Source: Candidatus Anstonella stagnisolia
Lineage (GTDB): Archaea > Micrarchaeota > Micrarchaeia > Anstonellales > Anstonellaceae
Assembly: GCA_902384585.1 (NCBI GenBank)
Contig: CABMCJ010000004.1
Coordinates: forward strand, 1 to 64,000
Direction: 5' to 3'
DNA length: 64,000 nucleotides
How positions within the stretch are numbered: the first letter of the stretch is position 1; each line of letters begins with the position of its first letter. A program made the translations under genes and the position numbers. Under the pieces are notes generated by a model that did no database searches, was not told the origin of the DNA, and saw only the letters and a list, made by a program, of their open reading frames with translations. Positions 1-15,000 of the stretch are shown here, piece after piece.

Positions 1-2
1 TA

Positions 3-3000
3 GACGGAATTGACTCGCCGCTCTCAATTGGCATATATGCATCCAAGACTGCCCCCACAATACAAAACTGTGTTCTTTCAGACTGGGAGAACGCAATAAA
101 GTTCAATGCTGCAACAAACGGCACAATTTCCTCCACGACCTCCTCAAGCAATCTCGTGTACAGCATCTACCTCACAGGCACGAGCGGCGCAAACATCTCC
201 TCAGTGACATTGGCTTCGGACTCGGTTGCGGGCATCTACCTTGACTCCTCATCAAACAGCAATAGCATAACAAGCCCAACCATAAGTACATTAGGGAGCG
301 GCATATACGTGAACAGCGGCAGCGGCAACACAATAGACTGCCTTGGTGCAAACCTTATAGGCAGCAACGCAAGCAGCACATACGGCATCTACTCCACCCA
401 AACAAACACAACAGTCCAGAACTGCAACATCTCCAACTTCCAGCACGGGATATATTTCACAGGCGCAAACGGCACAATACTAAACAACAACGCAAGCACA
501 ACTTATACTGGCGGCGTTGGCATATTTGTAGGTGGCTCAAGGCACACTGTCAAAAGCAACACGGCATACTCCTACTCTGACGCGGCAATCCGCGTTGACA
601 CAAGCAACTACAATGTCCTTGCAAACAACAACGGCACTTCGGATACCACGAACAATGCATACGGGCTTTACATAGTATCCGGCGCGTCCCACAACGTCGT
701 TGCAAACAGCACGTTCACTTCAAACGGGGGCTCAAACTCCCGCGCGGTGTTCATAAACACTGCCTCAAGCACAAATAACTCCCTGATAAACGTGACTGCA
801 CGCGGCACAAGCGGGCAAGGGATAATGGCTAGTGCAAACGGCAACTACATACTGAACTCAACAGGAATTTCCGTGAGTGAAGCAGGCATCTGGCTTTCCG
901 GAAGTTCCAACAACACGATAACGAACTCTGCCGGGGCATCCAACTCCAATGTCGGCATCGAACTGACCTCGGGCAGCAACAACAACATAATAACAAACTC
1001 CAATGGTTCGTCCAATGCCTCTGCAAACAGCTACGGCTACTACCTCTCGGCAAGCTCAAACAACCAGATAATCAACCCTGCTGCCTCTTCCAACTTCACC
1101 CATGCAATCTACCTGCTCTCAAATGCAAACAACAACACATTCAACCTAACAAGGGGCATCCTCACAAACAAATCCGCAGTATACATCAACTCCGGCGCGA
1201 ACAACACAATAGACTGCCTTGGCGCGAACCTAATCGGCTCAAACGCCACAACCACATACGGCGTATACTCCTCCCAATCCAACACAACTGTCCGGAACTG
1301 CAATATAAGCAACTTTGGATACGGGATATCCTTTGTAGCAGGGGCGGACAACGGCACAATACAGAACACGAACGCGAGCAGCACAAACAGCAGGAGCATA
1401 TACATAATCTCAAATGGCAACTCAATAACCAATTCAATCGCCAACTCCACCAATGATATCGGGCTCTATCTTGCTGGCGCTTCAAACAACACAGTAACAA
1501 ATTCAATCGGCGCCTCTGTTTCAAGCATCGGAATCTATGTGCAAGCTGCAGCGAAAAACAACGTGCTCATAAACTGCACTGGGATTTCCAGCTCCCAGGC
1601 AGCAATCGCAATATACGACAACGCAAACAACACGCAGCTAATCAACTCAACAGGCACAACCGCATCAGCAAAGGGAATCTACGTATACCTTAGTTCAAAT
1701 GTCAGCATTTCCAACTCCGCTGGGCGCAGCACTGCGAATGGCTACGGCATTGACCTATACACAGTAACCAGCAGCCAGGTAACAAACTCCAACGCGGCAT
1801 CAAATTCAAGTTATGGCATGCTTCTCACCACAAGCTCAACAAACAACCAGATAATAAATTCAACCGCCTTCTCCAACGCCTCCCATGCAATCTACATCAC
1901 TTCAGCTTCCAGCAACAACGCCCTTAACCTCACAAATGGCATAACCACAAACCTCTCTGCAGTATACATAGATGGCGGCGCGAGCAACTCAATAGACTGC
2001 CAGGGGGCGAACTTAATCGGCTCAAACGCCACAACCACATACGGCGTATACTCCACCCAGTCCAACACTACCATCAAAAACTGCAACATCTCCAACTTTG
2101 CAACAGGCATATACTTCAATGGCGCAGCAAATGGCACAATTGACAATGTGAATGCAAGCACAACTTACGACTATGACGTGTCATCGCAAGGCAATGGCAT
2201 CTACCTCTACAACAATGCAACGTTCAATAGCATAACGAATAGCAATGCAAATTCATTAAGAGGGGTAGGAATAAGGCTTTCGACAGATGCAGACTACAAC
2301 ACAATAGCAAACAACACAGTAACCTCCACTTACAGCTATGGCATCCTCCTTGTAACCAACTCAAACCAAAACAACATCACAAACTCAAGAGGGACAACAA
2401 CATCCGGAATAGGCGGGATTGCCATAGGCATCAATTCCAACTACAACACACTCACAAATTCGACCGGCGTATCATCCTCAGGCTATGGCATCTATGTAAC
2501 TACAAGTGCCAACAACTCCTTCTACAACTCCACCTTCTCCTCAACTTCCTCCCTAGGAATAAACCTCTCTTCCTCTCCCAACAACTACTTTGAGAACGTT
2601 TCCAACTCCATATTATCTGGAGCAGGCGGCTCCTTCAAATTCTACTCGGACTCAGCACAGAACACCTCCTCCAAGCTCAACATTGGCTGGTGGCCGCTCC
2701 TCACCTCAAATGGCGCAACCGCAACGGTGCAGGCGAATACCGCCTTCTACAACGGAAGCTCTGGCGGGCGGAATGCGGATGGAAGCTCCAACACCAACCT
2801 CCACTACTGGTACAACAACCAGCCACTGCTTGGAATAGTGCTCAATGCCCCGCCCAACGAAATATTCACTTCAAACAGGGTCCCTGCATTCAACTTCACT
2901 GCAACAAGCGGAGTGAATTCCACATTCACCTGCACTCTCGCGCTCAACAACACCCCCTATGGCACAAATGCAACAACAACGACTGCAGTTGCAACCCTCA

Positions 3001-6000
3001 TAACTGCGAACGCATCCCTCGCAGATGGCAAATACTTCTGGTACGTGAACTGCACAGACCCATATGGCACAATGCAGAGTGAAATAAGGAACATCACAAT
3101 AGACGCAACCCCGCCTGCAATCGCATTTGTTTCGCCAACGGATGCAAATGCATCTTACGTGAACCGCTCATTCTCCTACGTGAATGTGAGCGTGTCCGAC
3201 ACGAACAACGTTTCCGCATTCATAGACTGGAACAGGAGCCTTGTTGGCTGGTACAGGTTCAACGGCGCAAACGATTTCAATGACTACTCAACATACAGCA
3301 ATATTGGCATAAATAGCGGCTCAGCATACAACGATTCGGGCGCGTTCGGCAGCTCAAGGACTTTTGACGGCGCGAGCAACTACGTAACAGTTCCATATGC
3401 TGCTTCGCTTGCTCCAACGGGCGCAATAACTGTATCTGCATGGTTCAGCACAAAAGACAAGACCGTGGCGCAAAAAATAGTTTCAAAAACAGAGGGAGGC
3501 GCCTATGCACTAGGGCTCAACCTGGGCGTTCCATATTGCAATGCAAATTCAATCTGCCTGCTTATCAACGTGGGCGGCACGTACTACAATGCCTCCTATG
3601 CCACTTCCAACATCAACAACAACCAATGGTACCACATGGTGGGCACCTACGATGGTGAAACCGCACGCCTTTATGTAAACGGTGCGGAAGTTGCAAGCAA
3701 CACAAACCCATCCGGCGCAATATCTTATGCGTCAAGCAACCCGCTTTGCATAGGCTCAGAGCCGGACGGCACGGTATGTTCAACCGGCCAATACTTCAAC
3801 GGCTCAATAGACGATGTTGCAATATTCAGCAGGAACCTTTCAACGCAGGAAATACTCGCGCTCTACAATGCGAACGCAAACAGCCTGTATAACAACTTCA
3901 CGGGTCTTGCAGGCACATACAACTACATCGCATACTCGCAGGACGCGGCAGGGAACACGAACTCAACAGAGAATCGGACGCTCATTGTGGACACTGTTGC
4001 TCCTTCAATATCCTTTGTGCCCCCGACGCCCAACGACAATTCAAGCGTTTCCTCGCTTGACGGCACAGTATACGTGAACGTCTCAAGCTCGGACAACTAT
4101 GCAAACCACTCTGTTGTGACAGACTGGAACCGCACGCTCATAGGCTGGTACCGCTTCAATGATGCAAACGATTTCACGGATTATTCCTCATACGGCGCGA
4201 ACGGCATCAACGCGGGCTCAGCATACAACGCAAGCGGGATGTTCGGAGGCGCGCGGCAGTTTGACGGGGCAGGCAGCCTGGTAAACGTAACAGGCGCGCC
4301 GAACCCGACTGATGCGCTCACCATCGAAGCATGGGTGTACCCGAAAAAGAGCGAAATAAAGGAAATTTTCCTGCGGGGCACCGGCTCAACTGCAAACTAC
4401 GAGTTCCACCAGAGCGGCTTGAACCTAGTGGTTTACCTGAATGACCGCGCAACCAGCGCAACCAGCGCAAGCGCAATGGCACTCAATGCATGGAACCACA
4501 TCGTGTTCACTTATGACAAGAGCCTGCCCTCCGCAAACATTAAAATGTACATAAACGGGGTGCAGGATGCAACAACCAAAAATTATACTGCTTCCCTGGC
4601 AACCACCACCTATCCGTTTGCAATAGGGGCGTACCCTGACCTTCGGTATCCGTTCAACGGCACAATAGACGACGTGCAGGTTTACAAACGCGCCCTCTCA
4701 GCGCAGGAAATAAGCGCCTCTTACAATGCAGCCACCTTCAAATACTACAACAACTTCACGGGATTAACAGCAGGCGATTACACTGTAAAATCCTATGCGC
4801 AGGACTTCGCAGGAAACGTGAATTCAACCGAAACGCGCACATTCAGCGTGAAACTCCAGTGCGGCACGCTCGGGGCTGCGAATACGGTTTACACCCTCAC
4901 AAGCAATGTCTCAATCGCAGGCGCAACATGCTTTACTGTAACCGCGAAAAACGTTACCCTTGATTGCAACGGCTACTCAATAAGCGGCGACAACACCTCG
5001 TCAACTTCGGGCGTCTATTCCACTTACGCAAACACAACCGTGAAGAATTGCAGGATAAGCGACTTCAACTTCGCGGTGCAATATGCAACAGGCGCAGATT
5101 TCAGCCGCATAGACAACACAATCGGCTCCTCGACAGGAAGCGCGTTCTACATGAACACCCCTGGCAACCTTGTAATTTCAAACTCAACCGCAAGCGCCCT
5201 CACAACCGCAACTGCCGCAGGAGTCAATTTCGCAGGAGGGAGCAATTCAGTCGCAATAAACACCACCGGCATCGGGGTTGCGGCAGGCACTTACGGGATG
5301 AAAATAATAACAGCCGGTTCCAACAACTCCTTCATAAACTGCAACGCGACCTCAACCTCAAGTTACGGCATGCTTATCCAGCGCCCGGGCAACTTCGTTA
5401 TAAACACAACCGCATATTCCGGCGGCTCGCTTGCAATCTACCTTACAACCGCAACTGCGAACAACAACGTGCTCAACCTCACAAGGGGCATCTCAACCAC
5501 GAATTCCGGAGTTTACATAGACGGCGGCGCAAACAACTCCATGGACTGCCAGGGTGCGAACATCATAGGCAACAGCGCCTTAAGCTCGTACGGGGTTTAT
5601 TCCGATGAACTCAACACAACAATAAAGAATTGCAACATCTCAAACTTCCAGCATGGCATATATTTCCTCGGTGCGGCAAGCGGCGCAATACTGAATACAA
5701 ATGCAAGCACAACGCAGACCGGTGCAAGCTATGGCATCTATCTTTACAGCAACGCAAACAGCAACCAGATAATAAACTCGTCCGGCACATCAAGCGCATA
5801 TTCCGGCATCATGATTTACACCAGCTCAAGCAACATTGTAAACGGTTCCAGGGGAACAAGCCTTGGATCGGTTGGAGCAGGCATCCATCTTTACAGCCTT
5901 GCAAACGGCAACCAGATAATAAACTCGTCCGGTGCATCCGCTTCCTCCTCCAAGGGCATACTTGTTGATACGAGCTCAAGCAACCAAATAATAAACTCAA

Positions 6001-9000
6001 CCGCAACCTCCTCAACGGGTGACGCGATTTACCTTACCGGAAGCTCCAGCAACAACATAACAAACGTAACCGCAACAACCGCATCCGGAACAACCGGCTG
6101 CGCAATACACTTAGTCTCTTCAAGCAACGGCAATCGCATAACAAGCGCAAGCGCAACAAACACAGTGGGCGCAGGGAACGTTGCAGGAGGAATATATGTA
6201 GAATCAAGCTCAAGCAACATAATAAACGCCACATCTGCATCGGGCGGTGCGGGCAACGGCATATACCTCCTATCCTCAAGCTCTAACAACCAGGTGCTTA
6301 ACTCAAACGCAACAGGCGCAGGAGTCGGGCTCTATGTTTCAACGGGCTCAAACAACAATAACATTACAAACAGCAGGGGCACAACCGGCGGCGGGGGCTA
6401 TGCAGCTTACATATATGACAGCAACAACACGCGCTTTGAAAACAACACAATGGTTGCAACAAGCACAGGATACGGAATGCGGCTGTGGACTGCCTGGTTC
6501 AATACGCTTGTCGGGAACAATATAACTTCGAATTCCAACTATGCGCTCTGGCTGTCCGCAAGTTCCAACAACGTGAGCAACAGCAGCATGGCTTCAACAA
6601 GCAACTACGCAATCCACATACAGGGCTCAAACAACAACATAATAAACGCAACCGCAACTTCCGGCACCTTCACTTCAATCTACCTCACCTCGGGCTCAAA
6701 CAACACAATAACGAACTCAACAGTCAGCGGCACAAGCGGCATAACCGCAACCAACCTGAGCAGCCTCAACCTGTTCTACTACAACAACGTAAGCGCAACA
6801 ACCTATGTGAACAACTCAAACGAGACAAACCAGTTCAACACGTCCGTTGCAGGGGTTGCGCAGGGCAACTACTATACTAATATACTAATTGTGAACATCT
6901 ACGACTCTGACGGGGACGGATACGGCGACATGGGTTCCGCATACCCGTACAACGCATCCTCCAGCGGCTCAAGCTGGCTTGGGCTTGGCGCAGACTACGG
7001 CCCAATTGCAGCGCGCTCAACCGCGCTTAGCGCATGCGCAAACCTTTCAATAGCGGGCGCGACATATACGTTGCGTGCAAACATCACAGGTGCGGCAGGG
7101 ACGTGCTTCAACATCACGGCTGCGAACATCACGCTTAACGGGCAGGGCAACTCTATATCAGGAATAAACAACTCGAACACATACGGAGTGCATTCAAACC
7201 AGTTCAACTCCACCATAAGCAGCATCAGGATATCCAGCTTCCCCAACGCAGTCCGCCTTAACGGGGCAACATATGCAACAATAGCGGACAGCATCCTCAG
7301 CACATTCTACGGCGGCGTTATACGCGTCACGGGCGCAAGCAACAACACAATCGCAAGGAACAACACAATCTCGCTGTTCAGCACAGTTGCGGATGCGGGT
7401 GGCATATACAATGATGGCGGGGCTAACATGAACGTTGACTGCCAGGGTGCCTCCATCACAGGAATCAACGGTTCGTCAACATACGGCATCTATTCCAACC
7501 AGTTCAACACAACAATCACAAACTGCCGCATCTCATCCTTCCAGCACGGCGTATACTTCACGGGCGCAACAAACGGCTCAATTTCAAACACGAACGCCAC
7601 CTCCTTCATTGCATCAGGCTCCGGCATAGCCCTCACCAATGCAAATGACAACATCGTAACAAACACAATTACCAATTCAACCTTATATCCGGGCACATGG
7701 CTCTCAGGCACCTCAACAAGGAACACAATAAGGGACTCCCTTGCGCAGTCCCTTGCAAACCAGCCTGGCTTGGAGATTGACAGCAACAGCAACACAGTGC
7801 TGAACGCCACAGGGAAAGCGGGGGGCGCATCATACGGCGGCATCGGAATTTATGGCGGCTCTTCCAACAGCATAACAAACAGCACGGGCATAAACACGGT
7901 TGCCGGCGGCATTGGCATAAGCATAACTGCCGGAACAGCAAACAGCAACACAATAATCGGTTCGTATGGGAACGCAACCGATGGCTCAGGCATATACATC
8001 TCAAGCGGCTCGCACAATTTTGTTGACTGCCAAGGGAAAACCCTCATTGGCACGAACGCAACAAACACCTATGGCGTCTATACCAACCAAATAAACACGA
8101 CCGTAAAGAACTGCATAATATCAAACTTCTCAATAGGCGTGTTCTTCAGCGGCGCGACATTCGGGACAATAAACAATGTGACTGCAAGCACCTCAAGGGC
8201 AAGGGCAAGCGACAGCAACGGAGACGGCATATTCCTTACCAACAGTGCAAATGACAACATAATAATAAACAGCAGCGCAACCGCCACTGGCGGCACGAGC
8301 ATCGGCATCCTGCTTGACGGGAACAACCTGCGCAACCAGATAATAAACACAACCGGCTATGGTGCAAGCGGAAACGGCATCATACTGTATTCAAACTCAG
8401 CGCCAGGGAACCAATTCAACAACATAACGAACTCAACAGGCATTTCAGGCAGCGTCAGCGCAATCTCGCTGTCATGGTATTCAACAAACAACCGGGTAAG
8501 CGGCTCAAACGGCACGTCCACTTCAAGCAATGGCATCTCCCTAGTCATAGCTGCAAACAACTCAGTCTCAAACTCGAGCTTCGCATCAACTTCAGGATAC
8601 GGAATGACCCTCTCCTCAAGCTTCGGCAACAACATCACAGGCAGCAACATAACTTCAGCAAGCAACATTGGCATAGTGCTCACTGCTTCAAACTCTTCGC
8701 GCTTCACAAACAACACGATTTCGGCATCCACAGCCGCGATAAACATAAGCTCCGCAAGCAGCCTCAACCTTTTCTATTACAACAACATAACTGCAAGCGT
8801 TTGGGTGAACAGCACAAATGCAAGCAACTATTTCAACACGTCCGTGGGCGGGCATGCGCAGGGCAACATCTACAATGGAATATGGGCATACGACCTGCGC
8901 GATGCTGATGCAGACAATTGGGCGGATTTGGGCACCCAGTATCCGCTAAGTTCATCCACCGTGCCAGCAAGGTGGATTGGGCTTGGTGCGGACTACGGCC

Positions 9001-12000
9001 CCTGGACAAACCGCACAAACACTGCGCCAGTAGTAGTATCCGCGTATGCCGGTGTGGAAACAAACGGCACAAACGAGGTTGCGCTGGCGGCATACTGGAG
9101 GCTTGATGAAGCGCAGTCGGACCCGATTGCAGTTGATTCCGCATCAGGCGCATGGCCGGGCACCCCAACGAACGTGAACTTCACTGCGCAGGGCAGGATT
9201 GGCAGGGCGGCATCCTTCAATTCAACAGGCGCGCATATTTCCATAGGCACGTTCAACGTTTCCAGCACGCAATTCGCGGCAGTGAGCGGCTGGTTCAAGG
9301 CAAACTCGGTAGCACTTCCCTCGCAGGTGATATTTGACAACAGGCAGTTCTACGTCGCACTGCAGCAGAGCAAAATCAACTACCGCGCATACGGCGGCGG
9401 CACGTGGGGCTCCAAAAATTCGTCTGCAACAATAAAGGCGGATACATGGTACCACTTCGTGGTATCGTACGACGGCTATTACAACAGCCACGAGCTTGCC
9501 CTGTACCTAAATGGCGCGCTTGACTCGGACATGCAATTCCCCGACACAATAAGCAGGGCGGATGGCGCAACCGGCCAGATAGGCACGGACTACCTGCTCA
9601 CAAGCCCGTTCGGTGGCATGATAGACGACGTGCGCGCGTTCAACCGCAGCTTCTCCGCAGACGATGCGCTGCGCGTGTACAACAACACCGCATACCGCCT
9701 CTACACGCTTGCGGCAGCGCCCAATGCTACAGATGCGGATGGCGATGCCCTCACTTTCAACTACACGTGGTACAAGAACGGCCTTGTTTTCGGCAGCACA
9801 AACTCCTCAAGCTTCAATGTTTCGCCCTCGTCCATTTCAATAGGCGACAATTGGGGCGCATGCATAATCGCGTATGATGGCTCCTCGTACTCTTCACCTG
9901 CCTGCTCCCCCAACCTCACAATCGTGAGCAGCGCGCCGGCAATAGCATTCCAGAATACATACGTGAACTGCACTATAGGGCACTGCTTCAACGTGACTGC
10001 GGGCGCAACTTCGCAGCTTGCCCTGCAAGGGCTGCAGCTTAACAACACGGCAAATGGCGCGTGCACAAACGCATACAACACATCAAGGGGCACAACCTTC
10101 AATGCGACATACAACTGCAGCGGGCCCATAAACGGAGTTGCAAACATCTCAATAGGGTTTAACGGCTTTGACGGATGGGCATGGAGCACGTATTCAACAA
10201 ACGCATTCCCCAACCAGCCGCCTACGCAGGGAACCCCAATCCTGAACTCAACTGACGCGTCCAACAGCACAGTCGGGAACCTTACTGCATACAACGTGAG
10301 CTTTGCGGACGTTGACAACGATTCCCTCTATGCAATTTACGACATGCGCCGCAACGGCGTGAGCCTTGCAATGGCAAACCTGCCCTTTGACCGCAACGTT
10401 TCAAGCACAACCGCAGGCGCGGTTCCGGACTATTCCACGTACGCAAGCAACGGCACGCTCGGAGGAGGCACAGCCGCAAAGGCGCCGGTATGGAACGCAA
10501 GCGGCAAAGTGGGCGGCGCATACACGTTTGACGGGGTGAATGACGACATAAGCGCGGGCGCGAATGCGAACGTGCTTGACAAATTCACGCTTGCAGCATG
10601 GGTATACCAGGTAAGCACGAGCGGGCCAAAGTACCAGACAATAATAAACCACGGCGGGCAGAATGCAAACGGCGAATACTGGCTCTACCTTACGGATGGA
10701 AAGATTTCCATCGAAGTGGGCAACGGTACCGGCAGGAAGTTCAACGAGGCGCTCACGAGCGCGCCTCTTGGGCTCAACACCTGGCATTATGTTATTGTCA
10801 CATTCGACCAGGGCACTGTCACCACATACATAAACGGAACGCAGTCCGGGTCCGCGTCCCTTGGAATCGCAAGCTCGCTGGGCGGCTCGCAAACCCTTTA
10901 CATCGGCGCGTATCAGGGCAGCTCAAACGTGTTCAACGGCTCAATAGACGGGGTGCTTGTGTTCAACCGCACGCTTTCAGCGGCGCAAGTCGCAGCGCTT
11001 TACGACTCCCAATACAGCAAGCTTGCCTCCCAGGAGCTTGCGCCTGGCGAGAACTGGAGCGTTTCAGTTGCCGCAACAGACCAATATGCCGAAGTTGCCA
11101 ACCTCTCAAACAACGTTACCATAACTTCCTCGCTCTCGGCGTGCGGCGTGCTTAACGTGCCAAACACTGCATTCAACCTCACGGGCAGCGTCTCAATAAA
11201 CGGCTCCACGTGCTTCAACGTGACTGCGCAGAACATAACCCTGGACTGCACAGGATACTCGGTGAGCGGCGACAATACGACTTCAACGTATGGCATCTAC
11301 TCCAACCAGTTCAACACAGCAATAAAGAACTGCAACATCTCCAACTTCGCAACCGGCATATACTTCAGCGGTGCAACAAACGGCACAATACAAAATACGA
11401 ACGCAAGCTCCACCAACGCTGCAGGCGGCCTAAGCGGAAAAGGCCTGCGCTTTGATTCTGGCGCGAACAACAGCCAGATAATAAACGTGACTGCAACCGC
11501 AGACTGGGGCATTATAATCGCCGCGGGCTCAAACAACAACGCCTTCAGCGGCACAATTGCGTCTTCAAGCACCGCATCAGGGCGCGGCATAAGCATACAG
11601 GGGCAAAACACTTCAATAGACTGCCAGGGAAAAAGCATGGCTGGCGCCAACGCAACCGGAAGCTACGGGATATACTCGGACAGCTTCAACACCACAATAA
11701 AGAACTGCCAAATATCCAGCTTCCAGCACGGCATATACCTCCAGGGCTCAAACAGCAGCACAATACAAAATACGAATGCAAGCACAACTGCCTTGGCGGG
11801 CTATGGCATATACCTCTCCTCAAGCAACAATAGTGCAATAACAAACTCAATGGGCAATTCCACGCTGGACAGCGGCATATGCCTGCTTTCAAGCCCAGGC
11901 ATATCCCTAACTTATTCGATTGGCTCTTCAAACCAACTCCACGGCATCCTCATCACCGGGACCTCGGTGTCAGACAGCCTGTCAAATTCAACCGGCATCT

Positions 12001-15000
12001 CATCGCAGGGGCATGGCATCTACATCAATTCGAGTTCAACGGGCAATACGCTGGCAGACACCGCAGGGGCATCAGACGCAGGGGACGGGATAGCAATCAT
12101 GAGCAACAGCAACATAGGGGCAAACATAACCGGCACGTCCAATTCCCTTATGGGCATTCTCATAAACGCAGGGGATTACAACTCAATATCCAATTCCAAC
12201 GGGACATCGGTTTCATCCAACGGGATTTACCTAAACAACAGTGCGAACAGCAACAACCTTACAAACTCAATAGGCGGCTCAACATCAGGATACGGCATAA
12301 TACTAAACAGCACGTCCCTCAACAGCATACAGGGCTCAAGGGGCATCTCCGCCTCATCAGCCGGAATCTTCATCGACAGCACAACGAGCAGCACAATAAA
12401 CAGCTCAAACGGCACTTCAACCTCAAGCGTGGGCATTTACATATACCCCGGCTCAACAGGCGTCATCGTAAACAACTCAATCGGCACTTCCAATGCAAGC
12501 ATCGCGATTTACCTGTATGCCGGCGCCAACCGGCTTGAGAATTCCGCAGGCATATCGGTTGACGGGGCGGGAGTGCAAATCAGGGGCGACTCCAACACAT
12601 TGAACAGCGTAACCGCGTCATCAGCAAGCGACTATGGCATTTATCTCTACAGCGGGTCGGACTACAACAACCTGACAGGGGTGGTTGTATATTCAAATGC
12701 AACTTACGGCTTAGCCTTCGCAACAACAAAGCTCAACCGCATAGCCAACACAACCGCATCGTCCAACGTAAGTTACGGCCTTTACCTCACTGCCTCAAAC
12801 AACATGACGTTCATAAACGTAACCTGCATTTCCAACGTGACTTTTGGGGCTTACTTAACAACCAGCAATAACAACACGTTCTCAAACGGCTCGTTCTACT
12901 CAAGGAGCGGAAGCGGCTTGTACCTGGCAACCAACTCAAGCGCCAACATCTTTGAAAACAACACCATAAACGCATCGGCAAACGGCATCTACCTTATCGC
13001 CTCGTCCCATGAGAACCTGTTCGACCACAACTACGTCTACCGCGCCTCGACTTACGTGAACAACTCAAACGAAACGAATTCCTTCAACATAAGCGTTGCA
13101 GGGGTTGCGCAGGGCAACTATTATGACAACATCGCAGGCGTGAACATATTTGACGGCGACAACGACGGATACGGGGACTATGGTTCCGCATACCCGTACA
13201 ATGCTTCCACAAACGGCACTGACTGGAAGGGCATCGGGGCGGACTGGGGCCCGATAGGCGCGCGCTCAACTTCCCTTAGCGCATGCGCAGAGCTCAACAT
13301 CGCAGGCGCAACGTACAACGTGACTGCGGACATAACCGGCGCAACCGGCACGTGCTTCAACATAACCGCGCAAAACGTGACGCTTAACGGGCAGGGGCAT
13401 TCGGTAAAGGGCGTGAACGGCACGGGCGGGGTGCAGTACGGCGTGTATTCCAACCAGCCCAATTCCGTGCTGCTCAACCTCAACCTTTCCAACTTCGCGC
13501 ATGCAATCTACCTTGACCGCGCAAGCAGCGCAACCATACAGGGCAACAACGCAAGCTCCACCTATGCAACAGGCTACGGGATTTACCTGTCGCTGAGCAA
13601 CTCGTCCCTGATTTCCTCGAACATAATAAACGCAACCTCAACCGCGCTGCGCATGGAATCCCTTTCAAACAGCAACAATGCAACCGGCAACACAATTGTT
13701 TCAGGCTCGGGCAGCGCAGCCGCACTGCTTGGGACGACTTCCTCAAACAGGATTATCGGGAACACGATTGCAGCGCGCTCCAGCGGCTACGGGATTTGGG
13801 TGAACTCAAGCAACTCAAACACAATTGCAAACAACAGCGCAACATCCGTAACCGGCTACGGCATTGCGGTTGTTTCCTCATCAAGCACGCTGCTTCAGGG
13901 CAACAATGCAACTTCAGGCTCGTCAGGAATATACCTCTCGTCCGCAAGTTCGAGCACCCTCACCGGCAACAACTGCACTTCAACCTCCACTTCAAGCGCC
14001 GACGCGGGCATTTACCTTTTGGGCGGCTCATCCAACACTGTTGAAAACAACACTGCATACGGGCCCAGCGGGGCGTCGGGCGTGTATGCCAGCGGCGGCA
14101 GCCTCAACCGCTTTGCAGGCAACAATGCAACTGCGGCAGGCCTCACGGCCAGCTACGGCATCTATATTGCCGGAGGCAGCACCAACACAATATTGCGCAA
14201 CAACGCAACCGGCAGCGGCACTGCAAGCTATGGGATGTACCTCACGACAAGTACGGGCAACACGATTGCAAACAACACCGCGAATGGCGGTTCCTCTTCA
14301 ATAGTGCTTGACATTTCATCCACCTCCAACACCCTTACCAACAACACGGCAACTTCAACCGGCACAGGATATGGCATAGGGCTGCTCACAGGCTCCAATT
14401 CCAATACCCTCACGAACAACCGCGGCATTTCAACCGGTGCAGGCGCATCCAACGCAGGCATAGCCGTTTTGTCAAGCGCCAACAACGGGTTCACAAACAA
14501 CACCGCAAACTCAAGCTACGGCCCCGCAATCCGCGTTGAAAGCGGCGCGAATGGCAACACATTCACTAACAACAGCGCGTACGCAATGTCAAACTACTCA
14601 ATGTTCATATACTCAAGCACCGGGACCAACGCAGTCCGCAACTTCCTGTTCTCAAACAATTCAGGCGGCCTGTACCTTGGCGGAAGCTCAAGTGGCGGCA
14701 CGTTCACAAACAACACCATAAACGCCTCAACAAACGGCATCATGGCGGATGGCTCTGGCTCGGGCTCCAATTTCTTCTACTACAACTACATCTACCGCGC
14801 AACAACCTACGTGGACAACAGCGCGAACTCCAACCAGTTCAACACGAGCGTGGGCGGGGCTGCGCAGGGCAACTACTATGAGAACATAGCGAGCGTTGCA
14901 ATATACGACTCGGACGGCAACGGGTACGGCGATTCAGGCGCGGATTACCCATACGGCACAACAACCACGGGCAGCAAATGGAAGAACAGCGGCGCGGACT